In this document: positions 36,116 to 44,111 of the stretch, piece after piece
How positions within the stretch are numbered: the stretch's first letter is position 1
Layout: each line of letters opens with the position of its first letter
Source of the DNA: JAYKJB01 sp035284745 [NCBI: Candidatus Sericytochromatia bacterium]
GTDB lineage: Bacteria > Cyanobacteriota > Sericytochromatia > S15B-MN24
Reading direction: 5' to 3'
Assembly (NCBI GenBank): GCA_035284745.1
Contig: JAYKIL010000031.1
Coordinates: forward strand, 1 to 64,000
DNA: 64,000 bases
Position numbers and translations under genes: made by a program
Notes under the pieces: generated by a model
What the model saw: the letters and a program-made list of their open reading frames with translations, nothing else
What the model was told of the DNA's origin: nothing
Database searches by the model: none

Positions 36116-37399
36116 ATGGGTTTTTCATTGACACAGCCGATTCAGACAATCAAAGGCACCAAAGACATCTTGCCAGAGGACGTGCCGAGGTGGCGCTCCG
36201 TCGAACGTGCAGCCGAATCGTTGCTGGAAAGATACGGGTACCGCGAGTTGCGCACCCCCATCTACGAAGCAACGGATCTCTTTGCTCGAGGCATTGGCGA
36301 AAGCACCGACATTGTCGGAAAAGAGATGTTCAGTTTTGACGACCGCGGCGGGCGCCACGTGACTCTGAGGCCCGAGAATACCGCGGGGGTTGTGCGGGCT
36401 TACATCCAACACAAACTCTACACCCGCCCTCTCCCTCAGAAATTTTGGTATCTCGGTCCGATGTTCCGGGCCGAGAATGTTCAGGCAGGTCGACAACGGC
36501 AGTTTCACCAACTGGGTGTGGAATGTTTGGGCAGCGATGATCCGCGCTGGGACGCCGAGGTGATGGTCCTGGCGGTTGAGTTTTTCCGGGCACTGGGGCT
36601 TGATGCGACTTACCGTATCGAACTGAACTCCGTGGGGTGTGCCATATGTCGGCCGGCATATCGCACCCTTTTGCAAGATTACCTGCGGACTGTCCAGTCG
36701 TCGCTGTGCCGTGACTGCTGCGAGCGCACGGAGCGCAATCCTCTTCGTGTATTGGATTGTAAGGTGTCCGTGTGTCGCGAAACGCTCTTGAGCGCACCTC
36801 TCATTAACGCGTGTTGGTGTGATGCGTGCCGTAAAGCGTTGGAGCAGGTTTGCGCGTATCTCAACGCCGTAGGCGTGACATACCAGATGAATCCAGGCTT
36901 GGTCCGGGGATTGGACTATTACACCCGAACAGTCTTTGAGTTGGTTGCATCCGGGGGGCGTTTGGGGGCCCAGAGTACGGTGTGCGCGGGCGGTCGCTAT
37001 GATGGCCTTGTGGCCGAGTTGGGAGGGCCTGCCACGCCGGCAGTGGGTTGGGCGTTGGGCCTCGAACGGCTTTTGATGTTGCTCGAGCACGAGACGCATC
37101 TTCCCTCGCCACAGGCGGTCGTGGTTTCGATGCCGGGAATTTCATTTGAGCCGGCCTTCAGTTTGACGATGCAATTGCGCGGATTGGGCCTATCGGTTGA
37201 AATGGCACCTGCTGGAAAGCTAGAGCGTCAACTGAAACACGCGGAACGCCTGGGTGCACGGTTTGCTGTGCTGTTGGGAGAGGACGAACTGGCGGCAGAG
37301 CAGGTTGTCCTCAAGGACCTGGCAGCACGAACGCAGCAGCGTTGCTCGATACAGGCGAATGATTTGTTGGCTGTAATGCAGACGGCGCGGGGGGAGTAA
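36116..37399 (+). CDS. hisS: Histidyl-tRNA synthetase
   Basis: Charges tRNA-His. Class II signature regions are visible: motif 2 as MFRAENVQAGRQRQF, the HisRS-specific GLDYYTRTVFE, and motif 3 with GLERL. An anticodon-binding domain completes about 428 residues. I chose ATG 36116 (MGFSLTQ, then IKGTKDILPED); TTG 36065 would add 17 residues. An unusual Cys-rich segment (about 166-225, six or more Cys, including CC and CWCDAC) may be a zinc-binding insert. It is coupled by TAATG to the next gene, a deoxynucleoside kinase. Confidence 0.96.
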   Translation: MGFSLTQPIQTIKGTKDILPEDVPRWRSVERAAESLLERYGYRELRTPIYEATDLFARGIGESTDIVGKEMFSFDDRGGRHVTLRPENTAGVVRAYIQHKLYTRPLPQKFWYLGPMFRAENVQAGRQRQFHQLGVECLGSDDPRWDAEVMVLAVEFFRALGLDATYRIELNSVGCAICRPAYRTLLQDYLRTVQSSLCRDCCERTERNPLRVLDCKVSVCRETLLSAPLINACWCDACRKALEQVCAYLNAVGVTYQMNPGLVRGLDYYTRTVFELVASGGRLGAQSTVCAGGRYDGLVAELGGPATPAVGWALGLERLLMLLEHETHLPSPQAVVVSMPGISFEPAFSLTMQLRGLGLSVEMAPAGKLERQLKHAERLGARFAVLLGEDELAAEQVVLKDLAARTQQRCSIQANDLLAVMQTARGE

Positions 37400-38064
37400 T
37401 GCAAAAAAAATTTGTGGTGGTCGCCGGAAACATAGGAAGTGGAAAGACCACTCTGACTCGCTATTTATCTCGTCATTTGGGGTTTATTCCAAATTACGAA
37501 TCGGTCGATGGCAATCCCTACCTCGTAGATTTTTATCAGGATATGCAGCGGTGGAGTTTTCCACTCCAGATTTATTTCCTGGGTAAGCGTTTTGAGAGCC
37601 ATCGGCAGATTGTTGAAGGAAGCGACAGCGTGATCCAGGACCGCTCTGTATACGAAGATTGTGCGATTTTTGCGGAGAACCTTCGGCGCAATGGGCAGAT
37701 GACCGAACGTGATTTTGCAAATTACCGCCAGATTTACGAAATCATGGGAAAGTTCTTTCGGCCACCCGACCTCGTCATTTATCTGAAGGCGAGTCTTCCG
37801 ACGCTTCAGAAACGTATCGCCCGACGCGGGCGCGACTATGAGGCTGAGATTCCGATGGATTATCTGACTCAACTCAATGGCCTCTATGACGAGTGGATCG
37901 ATCAGTGGCGGCTATCGCCGGTTCTGACACTGCCGGCGGACGAATTAGACTTTGTGCACAATAGTGTTGACTGCTGTAACATCTATGACTTGGTGGAGAC
38001 GGCGTTGGACTTACCGCCCACGCTTCCCGGGCTGTTTCCTCGGCCAGAGATAGCGAGCATCTAG
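37399..38064 (+). CDS. Deoxynucleoside kinase (dAK/dGK type)
   Basis: Phosphorylates deoxyadenosine or deoxyguanosine in nucleotide salvage. Walker A GNIGSGKT is at residues 10-17, the DRS segment is QDRSVYED, and the lid has the Arg pair RIARRGRDYE. ATG overlaps the hisS stop (TAATG). The 221-residue length fits the family. Which nucleoside is preferred cannot be read from the sequence. It goes well with the class II reductase at 41 kb, but that is a pathway link only. Confidence 0.9.
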   Translation: MQKKFVVVAGNIGSGKTTLTRYLSRHLGFIPNYESVDGNPYLVDFYQDMQRWSFPLQIYFLGKRFESHRQIVEGSDSVIQDRSVYEDCAIFAENLRRNGQMTERDFANYRQIYEIMGKFFRPPDLVIYLKASLPTLQKRIARRGRDYEAEIPMDYLTQLNGLYDEWIDQWRLSPVLTLPADELDFVHNSVDCCNIYDLVETALDLPPTLPGLFPRPEIASI

Positions 38065-38123
38065 TGCTTTCAACGCTTGGTGAAACGATTGACTCGTCAA
38101 GCTGCCAGCAGAAGGTTGCCTGA

Positions 38124-38840
38124 ATGGATCTTGCTCTGACTTTGAACGGTGTCACCTTGGACGCGGTTCTCAAGATCATTGTCATTGACCTGGTCTTGTC
38201 GGGTGACAATGCCGTGGTTATTGCGATGGCGGTGAGGCGCTTGCCTCCACGAATTGCCCGCAGAGCGGCCATTATCGGAGCGGCAGGGGCTGTGATACTC
38301 CGCATCCTCTTTGCTGCGCTGGCTGCGTTCTTGTTGGTTGTTCCCTACTTGCAGGCAGTGGGGGGGCTGATGCTTTTCTGGATTGCCTACAAACTCTTAA
38401 TTGAGGATGGGGACGACCAGGAGATTGAAGAGGTTCAAGGCTTTTGGCAAGCCGTTCGCGTGATTGTGTGGGCTGACCTGGTCATGAGTTTGGACAACAT
38501 CCTTGCCGTCGGTGGGGCGGCGCACGGAAACCTCGTATTGCTCGTTTTTGGATTGGCGCTCAGCATCCCGATCGTGCTGTTTGGGAGTCAAATTTTGACA
38601 GGATTGTTGCACCGTTGGCCCGCTCTGGCCTACGCAGGTGCGGGTGTCTTGGCGTGGACAGCGGGAGAAATGCTTTTGCATGACGCCAAGGTTTCCCCGT
38701 GGGTCGCTGGGGTGCCGGGTTTGGAGAGGGTGGCCCTTGTTTCCACCACCTGCTTGGTTCTGTTGGCCGGTTATCTGATGAAAAGAAAGCTCAAACGAAC
38801 CGACGGCGACGCGCTACCCTCGGGTGACTCCGCGTCGTAG
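38124..38840 (+). CDS. TerC-family membrane protein (YjbE/YkoY-like)
   Basis: A seven-helix membrane protein with the family acidic motifs: LVLSGDNAVV in the first helix and LVMSLDNILAV near residue 118. Members export metal ions such as manganese or help metallate exported proteins. There is no yybP-ykoY riboswitch in the short 59-bp gap before it. ATG 38124 has AGAAGG upstream. It ends 9 bp from the convergent phospholipase gene. Confidence 0.92.
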   Translation: MDLALTLNGVTLDAVLKIIVIDLVLSGDNAVVIAMAVRRLPPRIARRAAIIGAAGAVILRILFAALAAFLLVVPYLQAVGGLMLFWIAYKLLIEDGDDQEIEEVQGFWQAVRVIVWADLVMSLDNILAVGGAAHGNLVLLVFGLALSIPIVLFGSQILTGLLHRWPALAYAGAGVLAWTAGEMLLHDAKVSPWVAGVPGLERVALVSTTCLVLLAGYLMKRKLKRTDGDALPSGDSAS

Positions 38841-38849
38841 CGGAAAGAT

Positions 38850-40421
38850 CTACCACCAAGACAGACGAAATTTATCGAAAGCTCGGACCGCGGCGACGAT
38901 GCATTTGTCTTGGAAGTTTGCTTTGCTGGCTGGCTTGGCTCTTTCATCCCAGTCCTTCTGAAACATCAACTCAAGTTTTTCAACCACACGCGGGCTCTTC
39001 AGGTCGAGGTTGGTTTCGCGAAAGGTGGTGAAGGCTTGCTGGGTGAAATTGGTTGATCCCACCATGGCGCGTTCGCCATCAAAAAGGGCGAGTTTCATGT
39101 GTAGCTCTTGGTCCGCGAGTTGAGGGACGTACCACTTGGTCGGAACGCCGGCTTGGTGTAGCAGACTCACTGTCAATAAGTTGGGTGTTCCGTACAGGCG
39201 CAGATTTTTAAAGGCGTCCAGATATTTGTGGTAGTTCGCATTGCGATCAGCAAGAACTCTGACCGCGACGCCGCGTTGATACGCTTGTATGAGCGCTTGC
39301 GCCACATCCACATCGCCAAACTCAAAAATTGCGATGTCGACACTTTTCTTACTCTCCTCAATGGCCTCGATGAGCAGTGTTTTGGTGTCTTGTTGGTCAA
39401 TATCTGTTTTTGTGACCCTTGCTGTCGCGTTGGGCGGGGCGGCAAGAGCAGCACCCTCGCCCAATTTCAGCAAGTGATAGTTTTGGGGAACCGGGGTTTG
39501 GGATGGCGAAAACACGGGGGGTTTCGAGCCACGCAGCTGCCAGGTGGCTGAGTGGATGGCAGCGAGTTCGTGGGCCACGTCCCCTTGTACTTTCACGTAA
39601 ACATCGTGGTTCATCACCCCGAGATCGATGAGATTCATCGTTCCGACCATCGCGGTGCGGCGATCAACGATGAGAAACTTGTTATGGTCGATTTGAAAAC
39701 GATTGGCGAGGGGGTGCCCCCTGCGTCGGGGCATGTATGCCAAAGGGTAGCTCCGCACCTGAACGCCATGGGCGAGCAAGTAGCGAATCACTGGAACAAT
39801 CTGTGCGTGGGCTGCTCCTGCCAGGCCGTATCCGGGGTCGTGGATGATACGAACATCCAGTCCCTGATGCGACTTTGCGACGAGGAGCTCAGCCAATTTG
39901 AGGCCTTCGCTGCCGCCCAGCAAAAAAAGGTCCATCCAGATTGAGTCTCGCGCCTCTTGGAGTGCTTGGAAGACGGCGGGCATAATCTCGCCTGCATCAA
40001 TATAGACCTCTGCTGTCGCGGGTGTGAACGCCAACGAATGCCTCACTTGGTATTCCTGCTGAGGGGTGACCATGCTGGGCGGCGGCAGCGATTCACCTTT
40101 AGCCCGTTCGTTCGCGACGGCCACCATCGCGGACCAGATTTCGCGAAAAGCCGACCGTTTTTCGCCGGACTCCAGCAAACCGTTTCCGTTGGTGTCGATT
40201 TGCCGCAAGAATTCCGTGGACAATCCGGACGCTTCAGCGGGTAATGGGTGATCCCCCAGGATGCCCGCGAGTTCCTTGCTGGCAAAGGCTTGGGCGTGGA
40301 CCTCTGCTTGTTTCCGGGCTGCTGCGTCGTTTCGGGCGCCCAATGGAGCCGTTACGAAACGAGCGCATCCTGTAGTCGTGACGGCCAGCAATAGCGCCAT
40401 CGACATTCTATAAAAGCTCAT
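38850..40421 (-). CDS. Phospholipase D family lipoprotein with EF-hand-like loop
   Basis: Two HKD motifs give a PLD-type phosphodiesterase: HNKFLIVD with GTMN, and HMKLALFD with GSTN. The signal peptide ends in TTGC, so it is probably a lipoprotein facing the periplasm. Before the first HKD half there is DTNGNGLLESGE (about residue 76-87 from this start), an EF-hand calcium-loop pattern. PLD family members act on phospholipids, cardiolipin or nucleic acid; the target is not predictable. I prefer ATG 40421 over the start at 40436. No immunity-type partner gene is adjacent. Confidence 0.86.
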   Translation of the reverse strand: MSFYRMSMALLLAVTTTGCARFVTAPLGARNDAAARKQAEVHAQAFASKELAGILGDHPLPAEASGLSTEFLRQIDTNGNGLLESGEKRSAFREIWSAMVAVANERAKGESLPPPSMVTPQQEYQVRHSLAFTPATAEVYIDAGEIMPAVFQALQEARDSIWMDLFLLGGSEGLKLAELLVAKSHQGLDVRIIHDPGYGLAGAAHAQIVPVIRYLLAHGVQVRSYPLAYMPRRRGHPLANRFQIDHNKFLIVDRRTAMVGTMNLIDLGVMNHDVYVKVQGDVAHELAAIHSATWQLRGSKPPVFSPSQTPVPQNYHLLKLGEGAALAAPPNATARVTKTDIDQQDTKTLLIEAIEESKKSVDIAIFEFGDVDVAQALIQAYQRGVAVRVLADRNANYHKYLDAFKNLRLYGTPNLLTVSLLHQAGVPTKWYVPQLADQELHMKLALFDGERAMVGSTNFTQQAFTTFRETNLDLKSPRVVEKLELMFQKDWDERAKPASKANFQDKCIVAAVRAFDKFRLSWW

Positions 40422-40436
40422 CACAGGAACCCTCAC

Positions 40437-41079
40437 GACTTTCCGAACGATGTGTTCTTTTTATCACTGCTCCGCTGGCCCTCCCTTTCGAAATGGAAAA
40501 ATATTTAATGTTTTATTAGTTTTTCTTTTATGTTGGAGTGCGTGCCCCCCCGGGGGGGGCTCTTATATACCGATGGATGTGGCACCCGGATGGGAGAAGT
40601 CAAAACTTAACCTTGAAAATGAAATTTAAACGCGTGGGTCAGTTTTTTTCCGTCACGGCGGAGTTTGACCCCGCTCGGCCTTTGGACCCGCTGGTCGTTT
40701 TTTGTAACGCAATATTTCGAATGAAGGCTTTTGAACTGGCCTCGCGAGGCGGTTTTTTTTACTTAAAAATTGGGTGACAACAATAAATATGGCTTCTTGA
40801 ACGGTGCGGATTTTGGTGGAATCTTCACGGGTTGATCAAAGTGTTATGTATAGTGTTTTGGATCACGGAAACTTTCAAAAGGGATTGCTTTCGCCTGTTC
40901 GCTCCCGTATAATTCCCCAACGACATTCGGGTTCGAGATCAAGGCGCCATCAGTGTTTGACTGTCATACGAGCAGCCTGAACTCACAACAGTTTTTACCG
41001 TAAGTCTTCGGGGAAGACCTCCGGTTGCCTCGTTTCCTTCACTCTTGAGCCCATTTTTTTTGAGGAGATTTCCCAGATT
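40437..41079. other. Long intergenic region upstream of ribonucleotide reductase
   Basis: About 640 bp with no gene I accept. From 40490 to 40535 it is AT-rich and may hold the phospholipase promoter. A run of C and G at 40543-40559 forms a short palindrome. A half-site resembling an NrdR box (TATAGTGT) lies near 40849-40856. A clear promoter follows at 40885, then a leader of about 160 nt with no B12 riboswitch that I can identify by eye. Confidence 0.6.
40885..40913 (+). promoter_or_regulatory. Sigma-70 promoter of nrdJ
   Basis: TTGCTT at 40885-40890, a 17-bp spacer and a perfect TATAAT at 40908-40913. Expected transcript start is about 40920, leaving a 160-nt leader. Confidence 0.72.
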
Positions 41080-43491
41080 ATGTTGAGCAAGAACGCCGTC
41101 ACGGTTCTTGAGAAGCGCTACCTGTTGAAGGACGAGCAAGGGAAACTCGCGGAGTCCCCGGAGGGACTGTTCCGCCGGGTCGCCCGTGCCCTCGCAGAAC
41201 CGGATCGCTTGTATGGTGCCACCGAAGAGCAAGTTGCGAAAACGGCGCAAACGTTCTTTGAGTTGACTCACGGTTTGGACTTTTTACCAAACTCGCCGAC
41301 TTTAGCGAATGCCGGCACGCGTACGGGACAACTCTCCGCTTGCTTCGTTCTGCCCGTTCCCGATGACTTGGGTGGCATCTTTGAAAGCATCAAACACGCG
41401 GCCCTGATTCATCAGACGGGGGGAGGCACAGGTTTTTCATTCTCTCGTCTGCGCCCGAAGAACGACTTGGTCCAGAGCACCAAGGGGGTGTCCTCGGGCC
41501 CGGTATCTTTCATGGACGTGTTCAATGCCGCCACGGAGAGCATCAAACAGGGCGGGATGAGACGTGGCGCCAACATGGGCATTCTGCGGGTTGATCATCC
41601 AGATATTCTGGACTTTGTCGCGCACAAGGAAGACCTGACCAAGCTCACGAACTTTAATATTTCGGTTGCGGTGACCGATGCCTTCATGAACGCGGTGGCC
41701 GCTGGCACGGAGTACGACCTCTACAATCCCCGGACCGGAGAGGTGGTATCCCGGTTGGATGCGCGCAGTGTATTCAAACAGGTCGTTCAACGGGCTTGGA
41801 GCACGGGAGAACCAGGGGTGGTATTCATCGACCGGATGAATGAGTATTGTCCGGTTCCTTGGATTGGTAAGTACGAGGCCACCAACCCGTGTGGTGAGCA
41901 ACCACTGATTCCTTTTGAATCTTGCAACCTGGGTTCCGTGAACCTTGAGCAATTTGTGGCAGAATCTCCGACCGGTCCCGTTGTGGATTGGGCGCGTCTG
42001 CGTCAAGTTGTGCATGCCGCCACGCACCTTCTTGACAACGTCATCGACGCGAACCGATACCCGATTCCTGAAATTCGGGATGTGACCCACGCGACCCGAA
42101 AAATTGGACTGGGCGTGATGGGTTATGCCCGGATGCTGTTTAAGCTCGGCGTAGGCTATGGTTCCCCAGAAAGCCTCCAATTGGCAGAGCATCTGATGAG
42201 TTTCATTGACTTCGAATCAAAAGTGAAGAGTGTGGAGTTGGCGAAAACTCGTGGGGCGTTCCCTGCCCGGGCGGGTCACGAGGCCGAGTCAAATGCTATC
42301 TTCGAGCGCATGTTCGCAGAGCGTGCGGCGCGCCCGGGCCGCCACCCTGAGGCTCGGTACCAGGAACTTTGGACGGAGGTGGCGAAGCACGGATTGCGCA
42401 ACTCCACGACCACGACGGTGGCACCCACGGGCACGCTGTCAATCATTGCGGATACGTCGGGGGGCTGTGAGCCGGTTTTTGCCTTGGCATTTAAACGCTG
42501 GCAGGCAGATACGCACATGGTCGATGTGGATGGTGTCTTCCTCGAATACGCGAAGGCGAAGGGTTTCTACACGCCTGAGTTGATGGAGGCGATCGACGTC
42601 AACCACGGAAGCTTGATTGGTTTGGCGGGGCATCCATTGCCTGATGTGGCCCTCAACATTTTCAAAACGGCGCACGACATCACGCCCGAGGAGCACGTTC
42701 GCACACAGGCCGCGTTCCAGCATTACAATGATTCCGCCACTTCCAAGACCATCAACTTCCCGGAACAAGCCACGGTCGAGGATGTGGAAACGGCCTACCT
42801 TCTCGCTTATCAGACAGGATGCAAGGGTATTACCGTTTACCGAAACAATTCCAGGCAGTTCCAGCCTTTGTCTGTGTCTTCGGCTCCCGCAGCACCTGCT
42901 GTGGCTCCGGAAGCAGCGGGCGATACGTCGACCGAAGGGGTCGCTTTGGTTTTGGGCAAGGCCCGCCCACGTCCTGAGGACCTGTATGGTTTCACGCGGA
43001 CCACGCAGACCGGAGACGGTAAACTCTACACCACGGTGAATTACGACGAATATGGCATTCGTGAGGTCGTAACCAACATCGGCCGTTCGGGTGGCACCCT
43101 CTTCAGTCTTTCGGAGGCTATCGGGCGCTTGATTAGTCTGTCCTTGCAGCACAACGTGCCTGTAGACGAAATCTCTCGCAGTCTGATTGGAATTCGGGGC
43201 GCCAATCCCTATGGGTTTGGGGCGTCTCAGATTCTGAGCATCCCGGATGCCATTGGGAAGGTTCTGAAGGACAGCCCCCGGAAGTTAGGTCAGGTTCTTG
43301 CGGCGCAACCTTCGACGCTTCAAGTGGCAGCTTCCGTCGCGGCCGGTTCTCGTTCGTCTGTGGAGCGATACGGGCCGGATGCCGTGCATATTTTCGGTGA
43401 AAGCCCTGAGTGCCCGGAATGCGGCAGTGGGTTAGAGTTCGGCGAGGGTTGTGTGACATGCCGCGGATGCGGTTACTCTCGCTGTGGCTAG
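41080..43491 (+). CDS. nrdJ: Class II (adenosylcobalamin) ribonucleotide reductase
   Basis: Reduces ribonucleotides to deoxyribonucleotides with B12 rather than a tyrosyl radical, so it needs no oxygen and no NrdB. The catalytic core includes SACFVLP, NPCGEQ and SCNLGSVNL. From about residue 620 there is a TSCPD-type domain (GIREVVTNIGRSGGTL). The C-terminal CPECG and CRGC cysteines form the redox and zinc tail. Length 803 agrees. No nrdAB is present in the window. ATG 41080 follows GAGGAG. A terminator is 30 bp after the stop. Confidence 0.96.
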   Translation: MLSKNAVTVLEKRYLLKDEQGKLAESPEGLFRRVARALAEPDRLYGATEEQVAKTAQTFFELTHGLDFLPNSPTLANAGTRTGQLSACFVLPVPDDLGGIFESIKHAALIHQTGGGTGFSFSRLRPKNDLVQSTKGVSSGPVSFMDVFNAATESIKQGGMRRGANMGILRVDHPDILDFVAHKEDLTKLTNFNISVAVTDAFMNAVAAGTEYDLYNPRTGEVVSRLDARSVFKQVVQRAWSTGEPGVVFIDRMNEYCPVPWIGKYEATNPCGEQPLIPFESCNLGSVNLEQFVAESPTGPVVDWARLRQVVHAATHLLDNVIDANRYPIPEIRDVTHATRKIGLGVMGYARMLFKLGVGYGSPESLQLAEHLMSFIDFESKVKSVELAKTRGAFPARAGHEAESNAIFERMFAERAARPGRHPEARYQELWTEVAKHGLRNSTTTTVAPTGTLSIIADTSGGCEPVFALAFKRWQADTHMVDVDGVFLEYAKAKGFYTPELMEAIDVNHGSLIGLAGHPLPDVALNIFKTAHDITPEEHVRTQAAFQHYNDSATSKTINFPEQATVEDVETAYLLAYQTGCKGITVYRNNSRQFQPLSVSSAPAAPAVAPEAAGDTSTEGVALVLGKARPRPEDLYGFTRTTQTGDGKLYTTVNYDEYGIREVVTNIGRSGGTLFSLSEAIGRLISLSLQHNVPVDEISRSLIGIRGANPYGFGASQILSIPDAIGKVLKDSPRKLGQVLAAQPSTLQVAASVAAGSRSSVERYGPDAVHIFGESPECPECGSGLEFGEGCVTCRGCGYSRCG

Positions 43492-43521
43492 AACTTAGGT
43501 ATATCCACGTTTTTGGTTTTT

Positions 43522-43552
43522 CCCCTCGGCCTTTTGACCGGGGGGATTTTGT
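43522..43552 (+). terminator. Intrinsic terminator of nrdJ
   Basis: CCCCTCGG (43522-43529) pairs with CCGGGGGG (43538-43545), one G-T pair included, followed by ATTTTG. About 30 bp after the stop. Confidence 0.7.
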
Positions 43553-43626
43553 TGAAATGCCTGTGAAGCCCCTGATCACGCGGATGCGGATGTAAAAAAT
43601 TCTCTCATAAGCATGTCAAAAAACGC

Positions 43627-43655
43627 TTGCGTCCCCGCAGGCCCCATGCTAACTT
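43627..43655 (+). promoter_or_regulatory. Candidate HU gene promoter
   Basis: TTGCGT at 43627-43632, a 17-bp spacer and TAACTT at 43650-43655. The -10 is weak. Confidence 0.35.
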
Positions 43656-43742
43656 GATCTTCGTTAGGGATATGGGCTGTATGCCCCGCAGAGTCCGACA
43701 TACGGCCTGCCTGAATGCCGCCCGTGAGTAAGGAGTACCGTT

Positions 43743-44048
43743 TTGAACAAAGAAGAACTCGTCAACGCGGTTGCAGCGAAGACCAAACTGTCGAAGAAGG
43801 ATACCGAATCGACCATCAACGCCACCATTGATGCGGTGACGGCCGCTCTGGCCAAGGGTGATAAAGTGACCCTGGTTGGCTTCGGAACCTTCCAGGTTCG
43901 CGAGCGTGCTGCGCGCGAAGGGCGTAATCCTCGCACAGGTGCGGTGCTCAAGATTTCTGCGAAGAAGGCTCCAGCCTTCACTGCTGGTAAGGGTCTGAAA
44001 GAAACCGTTGCGGGCGCGAAGAAAAAAGTCGCCGCGGGCAAGAAGTAA
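43743..44048 (+). CDS. hup: HU-family DNA-binding protein
   Basis: A 101-residue nucleoid protein forming dimers that bend DNA. The HU pattern is clear: MNKEELVNAVA at the start, then GFGTFQVRERAAREGRNPRTG, the DNA-binding arm. The C-terminus is longer than E. coli HU by about 10 residues and rich in Lys and Ala. TTG start at 43743 with AAGGAG. A terminator follows within 20 bp. Stand-alone gene, likely highly expressed. Confidence 0.96.
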   Translation: MNKEELVNAVAAKTKLSKKDTESTINATIDAVTAALAKGDKVTLVGFGTFQVRERAAREGRNPRTGAVLKISAKKAPAFTAGKGLKETVAGAKKKVAAGKK

Positions 44049-44064
44049 ACATCTTTCGCTTAAG

Positions 44065-44100
44065 AAAACCCCTCGGACCAAGTCCGAGGGGTTTTCTTTT
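44065..44100 (+). terminator. Intrinsic terminator of HU gene
   Basis: AAAACCCCTCGGAC (44065-44078) pairs perfectly with GTCCGAGGGGTTTT (44082-44095) over a 3-base loop. T-rich after. It can work for both strands, and so may also end the convergent glycoside hydrolase gene. Confidence 0.95.
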
Positions 44101-44111
44101 AGGTGTTTGCT

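Noticed and set aside
36125-37099. 324-residue minus-strand ORF inside hisS
   Set aside because: It is antisense to a fully conserved synthetase and shows no recognisable domain.
38064-38123. yybP-ykoY-type manganese riboswitch before the TerC gene
   Set aside because: Only 59 bp are available and no such fold is visible.
40538-40777. 79-residue ORF in the long intergenic region
   Set aside because: No ribosome binding site, no conserved feature, and composition unlike neighbours.
40914-41079. Cobalamin riboswitch before nrdJ
   Set aside because: I could not find the conserved B12 box or the core helices by eye; left as a check, not a feature.
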